A stretch of DNA of 42,122 nt from the NCBI GenBank assembly GCA_949289855.1, contig CASEPS010000013.1, positions 1-42,122 on the forward strand. The letters run 5' to 3'. The notes under the pieces are model-generated. The model was not told the origin of the DNA, ran no database searches, and saw only the letters and a program-made list of their open reading frames with translations. Positions 1 through 8,039 of the stretch are shown one piece after another. This DNA is from an uncultured Erysipelotrichaceae bacterium (GTDB lineage Bacteria > Bacillota_I > Bacilli_A > Erysipelotrichales > Erysipelotrichaceae). The stretch's first letter is position 1. Every line of letters begins with the position of its first letter. The translations under genes were made by a program, and so were the position numbers.

Positions 1-153
1 CCAACTAACAGCACAAACAAAACGTAGGGATGGAATAGCCCGAACGAATACGCCTGTGGACATTGTGTAAGACATTGCGTTGCGAGAAATCGCAGCCAGC
101 GCAGTAGTGGTTGAAGCAGGAAGCTCCGACTTCTATAAGTCGGAGTAGTTCAC
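1..153 (+). mobile_element. Right end of an IS200/IS605-type element
   Basis: The left edge holds the 3' end of a tnpB-like reading frame followed by a perfect 9-bp hairpin (arms 124-132 and 137-145, 4-nt loop) and the sequence TAGTTCAC. A subterminal hairpin followed by a short TTCAC-type end is the usual right end of IS605-family elements, which have no inverted terminal repeats. The exact boundary near 153 is inferred. The rest of the element lies outside the window. In active relatives the 3' part of tnpB and this hairpin also form the scaffold of the guide RNA, and the guide is the flanking DNA just past the end. Confidence 0.7.
2..148 (+). pseudogene. IS605-family TnpB, C-terminal remnant with internal stop
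   Basis: Read in the frame that ends at TAG 146-148, the translation runs to GIARTNTPVDIV, then a stop (TAA 68-70), then DIALREIAASAVVEAGSSDF and YKSE. The order of a TPV-type segment and a terminal VVEAGS segment matches the ordinary C-terminus of IS605 TnpB proteins, an RNA-guided nuclease family. The in-frame stop suggests the copy is dead, though only about 48 codons are visible and the catalytic RuvC part is outside the window. The stop codon overlaps the element's terminal hairpin region, as is normal for the family. Confidence 0.68.
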
Positions 154-177
154 TAGCACTGGAAAGGAAACCTGTCT

Positions 178-1017
178 ATGCAATTATTCTATCAGTTTGT
201 TCTATTGATTTTCATCTTTTCTGTCATCGGATGGCTGATGGAAGTCATTCTCAAATACATACAATACCATCGTTTCATCAACCGTGGTTTCATGATTGGT
301 CCCTATTGTCCTATCTATGGCTTTGGTGTTGCAGGTGTCACCATTCTTGTTGGTGGTTTCATCGGAAGACAAGGCACCATTCCCGAAACATTCTGGGCTG
401 GTTTTGTCATCTGCGGCTTTCTGGAATATATGACAAGCTATTATATGGAAAAGATGTTCCATGCAAGATGGTGGGATTATTCCAATAAACCGATGAACCT
501 GCATGGCAGAATATGGATTGGCAACCTCATCCTGTTTGGCATAGCTTCAGTACTCATTGTCAGATGGATTGCTCCACATTACTTCAGCTTTGCCACAACA
601 ATCAATCCAACATTGTTAGCAGTACTGGCATGGATCATCCTGATTGTCATGATATCTGACTTTTCAATCTCCCACATTCTCATGAATGTGGTCAAAAAAG
701 AAATTGATACTTCTGAAGGCGATGATACAGAGGAAATTTCTCAAGAGATTCATGCTCTGCTCAAAAACAAAAATGTGCTTATTCGCAGAATTCATGAAGC
801 ATACCCGGATTTCCGTGTCACACCACAACGGCTTAAAGATAAATACAAAGCTGCCAAACAGGAGTTTATTGCCGCAAGAAAAGAATACAAGGCACTGCTC
901 AAAAAACGATTCGAAGATAACTTTGATAACGAAGCACTCCGTAAGGCAAAGGAAAAACTTGATGAGCGCTATAAGAAACTCAAAGAGCTTACGGATGGCA
1001 TATTCCGCAAATTCTGA
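178..1017 (+). CDS. CmpB-family (putative ABC transporter permease type IV) membrane protein
   Basis: This 279-aa integral membrane protein belongs to the CmpB family, often labelled putative ABC transporter permease although transport has not been shown. The family core is visible: an N-terminal membrane helix ending in GWLMEV, the NRGF..GPYCPIYGFG segment, a FLEYMTS segment and a WWDYS..P.NLHGRI block, with about five membrane segments up to residue 170. The C-terminal 110 residues are highly charged and lysine-rich, predicted helical or coiled coil, and probably cytoplasmic. The start is supported by GGAAAGG at 161-167, 10 nt before the ATG. The gene begins just downstream of an IS605 end. 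Two more CmpB genes lie within 3 kb. Confidence 0.85.
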   Translation: MQLFYQFVLLIFIFSVIGWLMEVILKYIQYHRFINRGFMIGPYCPIYGFGVAGVTILVGGFIGRQGTIPETFWAGFVICGFLEYMTSYYMEKMFHARWWDYSNKPMNLHGRIWIGNLILFGIASVLIVRWIAPHYFSFATTINPTLLAVLAWIILIVMISDFSISHILMNVVKKEIDTSEGDDTEEISQEIHALLKNKNVLIRRIHEAYPDFRVTPQRLKDKYKAAKQEFIAARKEYKALLKKRFEDNFDNEALRKAKEKLDERYKKLKELTDGIFRKF

Positions 1018-1026
1018 GAGCATTCC

Positions 1027-1050
1027 AGCAGAGGAAATCCCTCTGCTTTC
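1027..1050 (+). terminator. Intrinsic terminator after the first CmpB gene
   Basis: AGCAGAGG (1027-1034) pairs with CCTCTGCT (1040-1047) across a 5-nt loop, followed by a short T-rich stretch. It lies 10 nt after the stop codon of the CmpB gene. Confidence 0.65.
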
Positions 1051-1172
1051 TTATTGATCATTAGCATAATCGGACTATTTCAGCCAAATGCATGAATTCA
1101 ATAACAAAAGAATTTACTGTCATAAACAAAGGGGAGAGGACATCATACGTTGTCACAACCCGCTTATATTTT

Positions 1173-3047
1173 TTATATGAATTGTTCTTTCTTCTTTTCT
1201 ATTGTCTCAGGAAGTACATACATCGTCGTATCAGTTATACCCTGCCCTGTATTTGGATGGAAATGGGAATATACTGCATCTGCACCAAATATGAGCATCA
1301 GTGCAGATAGAATTATCATCAAAACCTTTTCGTTTATCTTACTGACTAAGTTATCTACAATCGGCGCAATCACATATGTGATCGCAAGACCACCTATGCC
1401 AAATACCAACAGACCTTCTGCACAGATTCTGCCATTGAGGTTAAGGAAATAACCGCTATAGTCCCACCATTTTGTGCCATCATTGACTATTTCCATGACC
1501 CAGGATGTCATATATTCCAAAATACCACAAACCACAACCGTAGACGCAAATTCAAGGCCTGGTTTCTTTCTGAACCTGTACAATAATGTCAAAATGAGCA
1601 CAGCGCCACTGCCATAAATTGGCAGCCACGGTCCATGTAATGCTCCGCGATTGACAAATACACCATTCTCAATCAGATGCAGGCTGACTTCCCACAACCA
1701 GCCAAATACGGACATGCTGAGGAACACGGCAATCAATGACCATACAGAATAGTGCCGCATGTAGTTCAAGGACTGCACAAGCATCCTTCTCTCTTCCTGA
1801 GGAATCGGATAAAGGCGCACCGGATAGGCAAGCCCCTCCACATCATCGAACAGCGTTCTGTAACGAACACGTTCCGCCTGCTGTTTCTCATAAAGTCTGT
1901 CTTCCTTTCTTCGCATCAAAAGGATGCCGAAGTTATTGGCAAGAAAGGCTCTCCATCCTCCTGGTTTTTCCTCTTCGTCAACATCCTGCATGGCAGAAAT
2001 AACATCCGCATATCTTTCCTGTATCAATGCATGATCTGCTTTTTCATACAAATACTTGTCCATCAACAATTCTGTTCCTGCAAGCTTTTTATCTACTGCC
2101 TGCCTGCGCAATGCAGCATAGTACTCCGTAAATGAGGCCATTTTATATGGATTAGTGTACAAGACATTGAAAAGCCCAAGAGTGAAAAGACCCAGGATAT
2201 CCCATCCAATAAAAGACAATTCCATCACAAAGCACTGCCATTTATGGCCTTTCATCATCTTCCGCGAAAGCGAAATTGCTTCATTTGCCTTCATATTTGG
2301 ATTTTCCGCAACGATATAGGGCACAAGGAAATAAGAATATCGTTTTATGACCGCACCAATGATGGTCAGTGACCAAAGCGAGTAATATACAAATTCCACA
2401 AACATCGTCCAGCTCGCTTTCAGCCACTTCCGTATCCGCAGTAAAAACACAAGCCTGTCTGTTGTCAGTTGTTCATAGTTCATGCCTTCAAGAAACATCC
2501 TGCGCATGATAACACCAAAGACATTGGTGATCAGAAACCAGAACCCAAAGGCAAATACCATCGCCAAGAGAATCAAGACGAGGATACCTGCATTTGCCGA
2601 GCCGGTAAGAGATGCAAGTGCAGAAACGATTGTCACAAGAATAGAACCAGAACTGAAATCGTTGACAAATTTGGCAAGCACGCCTCTTGTTCTCCCCAGT
2701 GCCGGATTGCCCGTTTCGGATTTTTCAATTTCTTCCTTTTCTACCTCTTCACTCAGTTCTCTTCCTGCTTCGGTATCCTTTTCCGAAATGGTCCTCAAAA
2801 CATCGCTCCACGACACACCTTCATACGAAGTTTTGATATTGATGTTCTCCTGCCGCCCATCAACACCAACTTCCATTTGCTCTGTTGTCTGTTCAGTGTT
2901 CTGAAATGAATAAAATGTCAGTGATCCGGAGAATTCCACACCGAGAAACGCGCCTATCAGGCATACCATCACAAAAATCACATAGTGCTTCTTGAACGAT
3001 ATCTTGCCCTTTTTCTTCAACTCTTTTCTGTTAATTGATGTTTCCAT
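1173..3047 (-). CDS. DUF975-CmpB fusion membrane protein
   Basis: This 624-aa protein joins two membrane modules. Residues about 20-45 form a first membrane helix, followed by an acidic extracytoplasmic stretch. Residues about 130-300 match DUF975: several helices, then the blocks VPYIVAENP, AISLSRKMMKGHKW and SFIGWDILGLFTLGL. After a charged linker, residues about 430-600 carry a full CmpB domain (GWLWEVSLHLIENG, NRGALHGPWLPIYGSG, ILEYMTSWVME, WWDYSGYFLNLNGRI). The ATG is preceded by AAGGGG at good spacing. It is transcribed away from the third CmpB gene across a 115-bp intergenic region. The function is unknown; the fusion implies that the DUF975 and CmpB modules work together in the membrane. 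Confidence 0.82.
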   Translation of the reverse strand: METSINRKELKKKGKISFKKHYVIFVMVCLIGAFLGVEFSGSLTFYSFQNTEQTTEQMEVGVDGRQENINIKTSYEGVSWSDVLRTISEKDTEAGRELSEEVEKEEIEKSETGNPALGRTRGVLAKFVNDFSSGSILVTIVSALASLTGSANAGILVLILLAMVFAFGFWFLITNVFGVIMRRMFLEGMNYEQLTTDRLVFLLRIRKWLKASWTMFVEFVYYSLWSLTIIGAVIKRYSYFLVPYIVAENPNMKANEAISLSRKMMKGHKWQCFVMELSFIGWDILGLFTLGLFNVLYTNPYKMASFTEYYAALRRQAVDKKLAGTELLMDKYLYEKADHALIQERYADVISAMQDVDEEEKPGGWRAFLANNFGILLMRRKEDRLYEKQQAERVRYRTLFDDVEGLAYPVRLYPIPQEERRMLVQSLNYMRHYSVWSLIAVFLSMSVFGWLWEVSLHLIENGVFVNRGALHGPWLPIYGSGAVLILTLLYRFRKKPGLEFASTVVVCGILEYMTSWVMEIVNDGTKWWDYSGYFLNLNGRICAEGLLVFGIGGLAITYVIAPIVDNLVSKINEKVLMIILSALMLIFGADAVYSHFHPNTGQGITDTTMYVLPETIEKKKEQFI

Positions 3048-3123
3048 TTTTCATCCCCTTGTCGGCTTACAGTGTATCGCAAAACCCACAGCAAGTGAAA
3101 CAGAGTCTGTCATATCATTGTAA

Positions 3124-3153
3124 TTGTTAAGCACAAGATGTTTCTGGTAGAAT
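3124..3153 (+). promoter_or_regulatory. Candidate promoter of the third CmpB gene, very close to the ATG
   Basis: TTGTTA (3124-3129), an 18-bp spacer and TAGAAT (3148-3153) fit a vegetative promoter. The ATG is at 3163, so the predicted transcription start falls within about three bases of the start codon, and no Shine-Dalgarno sequence is present. Confidence 0.4.
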
Positions 3154-3162
3154 GTTGAGCAT

Positions 3163-3846
3163 ATGGAAAACAAAGAGACAAATCAAATATTTGCCAAAGG
3201 ATGGTGCTTTGCCAAGATCTTCTTTATGTTCGTAATCGGCTGCGTCATCGGCACATACTACGAAGAAATCCTGAACTATGTTCGAAATGGTGTATGGGAA
3301 TCAAGACAGGGCATCATCTACGGACCATTCAATCCGATTTACGGATTTGGATTTGCCGGCTTTGCCTTGCTTTTTGGAAAGAACAATGACACCCGTCCAT
3401 GGTGGAAAACATATATATGGTCGTGTCTGATTGGAGGCGTTGCAGAATACAGCCTGAGCTGGATAGGCGAGATGTTATTTCACGGCAATGCCTGGGACTA
3501 CTCCAACATGCCACTGAACATCGGTGGAAGAACAACCATCTCGTTCATGTTGTTCTGGGGACTTGGCGGTCTTCTGTTCATGCGATTCATCTATCCACTT
3601 TTATCAAAGCTGATCGAAAAGATTCCATATGATGTAGGAAAGATTCTGTTACCCATATTAGTTGTGTTCATGTCATTGAATATGTTTGTTTCTTACACTG
3701 CCTTATTCAGACAGGCACAGAGACTGGATGGAAAACCACCGATAACAATTCTTGGTGAAATCTATGACAAAGTTTATACTGATGAATTCCTTGGAAAGAT
3801 CTATGCCAACATGCATCATGATCAGATTGGAGAAAATCCTGACTAA
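3163..3846 (+). CDS. CmpB-family membrane protein
   Basis: This 227-aa protein is a single CmpB domain with about five membrane helices. The family blocks are IGTYYEEILNYVRNGVWESR, GIIYGPFNPIYGFG, GGVAEYSLSWIGEMLF and AWDYSNMPLNIGGRTT. It ends in a soluble tail of about 35 residues. It is the third CmpB copy in 4 kb and the only one of the three without an added domain or a long coiled tail. No ribosome-binding site is visible upstream; a -10-like TAGAAT lies 9 nt before the ATG, so the message may be leaderless. The molecular role is unknown. Confidence 0.82.
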   Translation: MENKETNQIFAKGWCFAKIFFMFVIGCVIGTYYEEILNYVRNGVWESRQGIIYGPFNPIYGFGFAGFALLFGKNNDTRPWWKTYIWSCLIGGVAEYSLSWIGEMLFHGNAWDYSNMPLNIGGRTTISFMLFWGLGGLLFMRFIYPLLSKLIEKIPYDVGKILLPILVVFMSLNMFVSYTALFRQAQRLDGKPPITILGEIYDKVYTDEFLGKIYANMHHDQIGENPD

Positions 3847-3849
3847 AGC

Positions 3850-3871
3850 AAAAGGAGCACTCGCTCCTTTT
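3850..3871 (+). terminator. Bidirectional terminator between convergent genes
   Basis: AAAAGGAGC (3850-3858) pairs perfectly with GCTCCTTTT (3863-3871) around a 4-nt loop. The stop codon of the opposing Mbeg1-like gene (3870-3872) lies inside the right arm, so one hairpin serves both convergent genes. Confidence 0.8.
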
Positions 3872-5015
3872 AATTTTGTCGTTCAGTTTTCTGTTCTTTC
3901 TTCAAAAATGGAATATAACTTGTGACTTCATCAATGATGTCATCTTTCAAAGAATCACCAATAATACCAAATGCCTCTTTAACCAGTTTCTGCTCATTTT
4001 CATCGAGACCATTCATGTGTTTCATCACCGTCATCAGATTGCGGACAAAGTGTTTTGAAAAATCATCCATCGTCTCGACATCACATTTTTCCAGGGCATC
4101 AAAGATGATGCTCACAACTTTTCCCCTCTCTTCTCTGGTCAGTTTGGCAAGATAATCATGGAATGCCTCATCGAACATCCGTGAGAACGCAGTATTCTCT
4201 TCCGAAAGCACAAAATCCTTGCGCACAACTTCCCATGTATAGACGTCATGTTGTATAACGCCAGCAGCGTTGGAATGAACTGTCACCTGCAATTCTTTGT
4301 GGGAAAGCATCTTACCAAACACAGATGATTGCGGCATATATGTTGCAACAAAAGGAAAGGCAGGTTTGTTTTCAATACCTTCAAGAAGTTTCTGATGCAG
4401 ACCTGGACCATCAAAGGAGAATACCCCCTTGATGCGTTTTGCAATCTCATCATTGCAGAATAGGGATGCATATACTGCAAGGTTTCCCCCTTTTGAATGC
4501 CCGCCAAGAAACAGATCACCTGTTGTATGAGATGCCACAAGATTGATATATTCCAGCGCATCACTCTGGGAAGCAACTTCCTCATCAAATGTCATCAACA
4601 GATCTTCTTTCCAGCCATTGATCGTATTATCCGTCCCTCTGAATGACAGAAAATGCCAATTGTTCCCATAAGAAATAGTAATTGTAGAAAACTGTTCTAC
4701 TTCATCATTGCTGAACTGGAAATCATGATAAGAAAGATACAGGTTGCGGAAACGTTCAGAATCTGCCATGAGGCGGAACAGTTCCGGATCCTGCACAGCA
4801 AACTTTGGTCTTTCTTCTTCATTGGCATGATACTTTTCATATGCCTCTGCCACCGTCATACCATTTTCATCATTCCACAGGATATTTTTCATATCCATGT
4901 AGGAAAAGCGGGAAAGAATCAGAGCATCTACTTCATTAAAATGGTCTCTTTCAAAAGGGAGGTCTCCTCTCCAGATAACATAATCAATAATATTTCTGAC
5001 TTCATTCTTATTCAT
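3870..5015 (-). CDS. Mbeg1-like alpha/beta hydrolase (DUF2974 family)
   Basis: This 381-aa protein has the alpha/beta hydrolase signature of the DUF2974/Mbeg1-like family. HFLSFRGTDNTINGWKED (from residue 121) is the lipase-like RGT segment, and GGHSKGGN (171-178) holds the nucleophile elbow with Ser174. FSFDGPGL follows as expected. The C-terminal 100 residues are helical and charged. There is no signal peptide, so it is probably cytoplasmic. The substrate is unknown for the family; lipase or esterase activity is a guess from the fold. The ATG has no Shine-Dalgarno sequence; an extended -10 (TGC TAGTAT) sits 7 nt upstream, so a leaderless transcript is likely. Confidence 0.82.
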   Translation of the reverse strand: MNKNEVRNIIDYVIWRGDLPFERDHFNEVDALILSRFSYMDMKNILWNDENGMTVAEAYEKYHANEEERPKFAVQDPELFRLMADSERFRNLYLSYHDFQFSNDEVEQFSTITISYGNNWHFLSFRGTDNTINGWKEDLLMTFDEEVASQSDALEYINLVASHTTGDLFLGGHSKGGNLAVYASLFCNDEIAKRIKGVFSFDGPGLHQKLLEGIENKPAFPFVATYMPQSSVFGKMLSHKELQVTVHSNAAGVIQHDVYTWEVVRKDFVLSEENTAFSRMFDEAFHDYLAKLTREERGKVVSIIFDALEKCDVETMDDFSKHFVRNLMTVMKHMNGLDENEQKLVKEAFGIIGDSLKDDIIDEVTSYIPFLKKEQKTERQN

Positions 5016-5022
5016 ACAAAAA

Positions 5023-5031
5023 ATACTAGCA
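5023..5031 (-). promoter_or_regulatory. Extended -10 element directly before the Mbeg1-like gene
   Basis: On the minus strand TGC TAGTAT is followed by 7 nt and then the ATG. Transcription would begin at or within one or two bases of the start codon. The -35 region is weak, which is normal for extended -10 promoters. Confidence 0.5.
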
Positions 5032-5093
5032 CAGACAACACATTCCTACACTCTGTTTTTCATACTTTTTCAACGCTGTTCATGTCCAAAACC

Positions 5094-5117
5094 AAAAAGG
5101 CTGCCTATCAAGCAGCC
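5094..5117 (-). terminator. Terminator after the Rpn-type nuclease gene
   Basis: On the minus strand GGCTGC pairs with GCAGCC around a 7-nt loop and is followed by five T residues, a few bases past the stop codon of the nuclease gene. Confidence 0.75.
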
Positions 5118-5123
5118 CGGTCA

Positions 5124-6212
5124 TTATGATCGAAACAACGAAATGATGTCTTTCACTTCACCACTATCTAAGTTCAGTATTTCAGCTATGTCATTTGCAG
5201 AAAATCCTTTGGAATGCATTGAGAGAACATTCCTCTTTCGTTCCTCACTGATACCATCTGCTTCTCCTTCTGCCCTGCCATTAGAGAACACAATTATCGA
5301 AGTCTCTTCTCTGATTTCTTTTTCCCAGTCTTCAAACGCCTTACACATATTCTCACTCTCCTCTATTTCATCTTTTCTATCGCTGTACTTCTCTGCAATC
5401 CAGCCTGTCTTTGTGACAATTCCGGTAATGTAGGCAACCTGTGGACTGATAAAAAAGTCTTTGAAGTACTTTTCGGATATTTCCTTCATCTTGTTTTTAT
5501 CTTTACTGTATTTTACCATACTCATGAAAAACTTCATATTATTGCTATCCATTGCCATGATTTCTTCATCACTCATCTTATGGGCATCAACTATATGCAG
5601 CGGCCATGATGGAATCCAGCTCATGTGATTTTCAGGCATGGTAAACATCTCATTCAGATTGGTTGCACAATCCCATGTATCACCCGTAAACAATACAGCT
5701 GTAACAACAGGATAGACTCTATCTGTCTTTTTGAATTTTGACAGTCTTTCCCCGGCAGTGAGTTCTTCAGGATAATGAAGCTGACCATCATCACTCCATG
5801 CTTTTTCGTTTCTATCCTGTATTGCACTTACCTGCCTTTCATAGTTGATTGCCTCATAGTTCAACATTCTGATGACCATAGTTGGATCTGCTTTGGATTC
5901 ATTTTCAGCACCGAAATATACCGGTATTCTTCCCCGCCATATTTTGATATTATCCCGATTCAGCGTTTGTCCTTTTTTCTCCATTTCCTCAAAGTCCTTG
6001 AAGCGCAAAGTGGATTGGCGTGAATCCATTTCCATAAGGTCCTCAGGAAGAATCTTATCGTGAAAGATATGCAGCGCGTTGAACAGCGATGCAAAGTTAT
6101 AGGGATTGGAAAGCAAAATTGCCATACAGATATCAATCTGTCGGGCAGTGCCCGGAGGATCACCCAGGACAATGTCAAAAGATTCTTCAGGCAGATGATT
6201 TTGTTTGTTCAT
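5124..6212 (-). CDS. Rpn/PD-(D/E)XK nuclease family protein (putative transposase type)
   Basis: This 362-aa protein resembles the PD-(D/E)XK nuclease-transposase / Rpn group. The core is near residues 95-140: IWRGRIPVYFGAENESKAD and MVIRMLNYEAINYERQV, where the Glu of GAENE is the likely catalytic acid, followed by YPVVTAVLFTGD. A middle helical region leads to a short C-terminal helix-turn-helix-like module (KGFSANDIAEILNLDSGEVK). Family members are DNA endonucleases implicated in recombination and, for E. coli Rpn proteins, phage defence. AAGGAGGA lies 8 nt before the ATG. It is a single gene with its own terminator. A broken relative lies at 30.4-31.5 kb. The exact subfamily is uncertain. 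Confidence 0.72.
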   Translation of the reverse strand: MNKQNHLPEESFDIVLGDPPGTARQIDICMAILLSNPYNFASLFNALHIFHDKILPEDLMEMDSRQSTLRFKDFEEMEKKGQTLNRDNIKIWRGRIPVYFGAENESKADPTMVIRMLNYEAINYERQVSAIQDRNEKAWSDDGQLHYPEELTAGERLSKFKKTDRVYPVVTAVLFTGDTWDCATNLNEMFTMPENHMSWIPSWPLHIVDAHKMSDEEIMAMDSNNMKFFMSMVKYSKDKNKMKEISEKYFKDFFISPQVAYITGIVTKTGWIAEKYSDRKDEIEESENMCKAFEDWEKEIREETSIIVFSNGRAEGEADGISEERKRNVLSMHSKGFSANDIAEILNLDSGEVKDIISLFRS

Positions 6213-6293
6213 AATGGACTTCCTCCTTCACTATTTATGTACACAGCAAATACAAAATCCCCCGTCTTGAAGTAATGATTTGTCAAAAAGTAC

Positions 6294-6323
6294 AAAAAAG
6301 ACAGGATTTATTATCATCCTGTC
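6294..6323 (-). terminator. Terminator after the DUF7916-type gene
   Basis: GACAGGAT (6300-6307) pairs with ATCCTGTC (6316-6323) around an 8-nt loop. On the minus strand the stem is followed by six T residues. A T-run also follows on the plus strand, but no plus-strand gene feeds it. Confidence 0.75.
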
Positions 6324-6330
6324 AGCTTTT

Positions 6331-7224
6331 TTATCTGTTGATGGAAGAAGCCATCTTGTGGTATGTCCATCTCTTTCCTCGGATTGCAATGGACAATGCC
6401 ATGATATTTTCTGGCAGAGCTACACCGCACCAGCCGGCATCACCAATATGCTGGATATCAACACCACACCGTTTATTGACTAATGCAATTTCCCTGATTG
6501 TGCTTTCATCACTGCCTTCCTGAGAAGTACCAATGGAACTCAGAGACAATGCACCTTTGGACTTGATCAGTTTGCAGGCTTCTGCCACTTCCTGTTCAGA
6601 CAAACCAGGTACTGTATAAACAGCAGGCATCAGGATGATGTCAGCACCTGCATCGATGAACTTTTCAATACTTGTCAGATCTACCAGTGGTTCATCAACA
6701 CCAGCAGAATGCATCTTGCCGGCAATAATCATGCCACCGAAGTATTCCTTGGCAAGCTTGATTGCTCTTTCAATAGAAGCATTACTAACTCCAGTCCCAG
6801 GATTTCCTGTCAGGCAGATGTAGTCAAATCCCAAGTCCTTCGCTTTGATGAATGTTTCTTTTGTTGCCTGACGACCACTTGCGATCTCGATTCTCTTTTC
6901 CATCATCTTCGCATTTTCATCAATCGGTTCAAGATTGGTACCTACAGGTCTTCCAACAAGTTTCTTCAACAACTTAACCGGTTCATCTGTTTCAGGCAGA
7001 CCATTGATCTTTGGATTGTTGCAATCAAAACCATTCAACAGAATCATGTCACTGCCGAAAGAAACAGCAAGTTCCGCATTTGTGAGATCTCCAAGCAGCG
7101 GAGGGCAGGCAACAACAGTTTCTGTCATGACAGTTCTGCCTTCACTTGCAAGAATAGCCTGCTTTAATTCGTCTTTGTTCGCTGCCAGCATTTCACTGGT
7201 TGTGCAATTTAATAATCTTCTCAT
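6331..7224 (-). CDS. DUF7916-type TIM-barrel protein (often mislabelled PEP phosphonomutase or HAD-like)
   Basis: The 297-aa protein starts RRLLNCTTSEMLAANKDEL after the initiator Met and contains VACPPLLGDLTNAELAVSFG, ICLTGNPGTGVSNASIERAI, GKMHSAGVDEPLVD and DIQHIGDAGWCGVALPENIM. Alternating strands and helices with Gly-rich turns suggest a TIM barrel. I recognise it as the conserved Firmicutes family now called DUF7916, commonly found near sugar phosphotransferase genes; its reaction is unknown. The start at 7224 is chosen over longer versions because AAAGAGGT lies 7 nt upstream and a TATAAT box is placed just before it. A cre-like site in the promoter suggests carbon catabolite control. 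Confidence 0.68.
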   Translation of the reverse strand: MRRLLNCTTSEMLAANKDELKQAILASEGRTVMTETVVACPPLLGDLTNAELAVSFGSDMILLNGFDCNNPKINGLPETDEPVKLLKKLVGRPVGTNLEPIDENAKMMEKRIEIASGRQATKETFIKAKDLGFDYICLTGNPGTGVSNASIERAIKLAKEYFGGMIIAGKMHSAGVDEPLVDLTSIEKFIDAGADIILMPAVYTVPGLSEQEVAEACKLIKSKGALSLSSIGTSQEGSDESTIREIALVNKRCGVDIQHIGDAGWCGVALPENIMALSIAIRGKRWTYHKMASSINR

Positions 7225-7245
7225 TTCACGTACCTCTTTATCATC

Positions 7246-7272
7246 ATTATATCGTGAATGAAAGCGCTTCAT
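7246..7272 (-). promoter_or_regulatory. -10 box and cre-like operator upstream of the DUF7916-type gene
   Basis: TATAAT (7246-7251, minus strand) lies 21 nt before the start codon. Just upstream, at 7259-7272, the plus strand reads TGAAAGCGCTTCAT, which matches 11 consecutive bases of the CcpA cre palindrome TGAAAGCGCTTTCA and lacks one base of the right half. A repressor bound there would sit between the -10 and -35 regions. Confidence 0.4.
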
Positions 7273-7385
7273 ACTGAATTCAACCCGCATTATCTTGTCC
7301 TTTTTGACAATCATTCATTTCAAATAATCCATAATCATATGCTGCAGATTGTCAGAACGATCATCTTTTGAAGCAATACTATGGA

Positions 7386-7433
7386 AAAACTGCGATGGAA
7401 ATGACATCGGGATGCTGTTTTCATCGCAAAATT
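7386..7433 (-). repeat. Inverted-repeat element, copy A
   Basis: TGCGATGGAAA (7391-7401) and TTTTCATCGCA (7418-7428) form an 11-bp stem with one G-T pair around a 16-nt loop containing GACATCGG. On the minus strand the stem is followed by a T-run, so it can terminate the blaI-blaR operon. A copy with nearly the same stem and loop is at 10390-10438. Confidence 0.75.
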
Positions 7434-7472
7434 TATATTTATTTTAATGTATAGCGGCTTATCGCTATTATT

Positions 7473-8039
7473 CTATGTAGGCTGTTTTACTGCCTTTTTC
7501 CGGATACTTCTGCTTAATGCAAGCAGACAGGCAATGACCACAAAACAATTCAGCACAACAAGAATGGAAGCCAACGCTTCAAGAGCTGACATTTCTCCCC
7601 TTATGACAATGGAAACATATGCTGCGGTAGAAACTACTGTCTGGATATTTCTTGTCAGAACAATTGTTTTGTCGAGACGACTGTCGTCATTTTCATATTT
7701 ACCTGCAACCTTGGCAAAATCGGTCAGCAGCTGGAAGTGGAAGTACAAAGAGACGATCATGGTAATCAATTGCACTATCGGAACAGTTTCTCCCATATTA
7801 CTGCCACCAATGGCGATCACCCATGAGAAAAACGAGAGAATCACAAGAAGAAATCCAAGTGGTTTCAACAACGCGCTTTCCTTTTCTTCTTCCGCTATTC
7901 TTTCAGCTGACCTCAACAACATGAAATATCCCACAAAATCAGGAAGAAAATCTATTCCAGCGATTTGTATTTGAATATAGGTGAATATATAGCCAATTGC
8001 AGCAAGTCTTGCGGCTTTGCGCATCGATTCCGCTTTCAT
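7473..8039 (-). CDS. Small multi-pass membrane protein, third gene of the BlaI-BlaR operon
   Basis: This 188-aa protein has about five hydrophobic segments (around residues 10-30, 60-80, 86-105, 130-148 and 155-175), separated by charged loops such as RSAERIAEEEKESALLK. I do not recognise its family. Its ATG overlaps the BlaR stop by 4 nt (ATGA), and AGGTG lies 7 nt upstream inside blaR, so translation is coupled to blaR. It is the last gene before the hairpin at 7386-7433. The position suggests that it is a target or partner of the BlaI/BlaR switch in the membrane, possibly an accessory to BlaR; this is inference only. Confidence 0.75.
   Translation of the reverse strand: MKAESMRKAARLAAIGYIFTYIQIQIAGIDFLPDFVGYFMLLRSAERIAEEEKESALLKPLGFLLVILSFFSWVIAIGGSNMGETVPIVQLITMIVSLYFHFQLLTDFAKVAGKYENDDSRLDKTIVLTRNIQTVVSTAAYVSIVIRGEMSALEALASILVVLNCFVVIACLLALSRSIRKKAVKQPT

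Noticed and set aside
111-504. Overlapping short frames on both strands across the first CmpB gene
   Set aside because: Alternative frames of the CmpB coding region and the IS605 end; no ribosome-binding site and no domain.
1092-1452. Small plus-strand frames after the first CmpB gene
   Set aside because: They overlap the 3' part of the DUF975-CmpB gene on the other strand and follow a terminator; GGGGAGAGG near 1130 is not placed before a convincing gene.
5124-5215. Possible intragenic antitoxin start (ATG in LSMHSKG) in the intact Rpn-type gene
   Set aside because: The AAGAGG motif is 12 nt away and the product would be only 31 residues; weaker than the signals at 30620 and 30851, so not listed as a gene.
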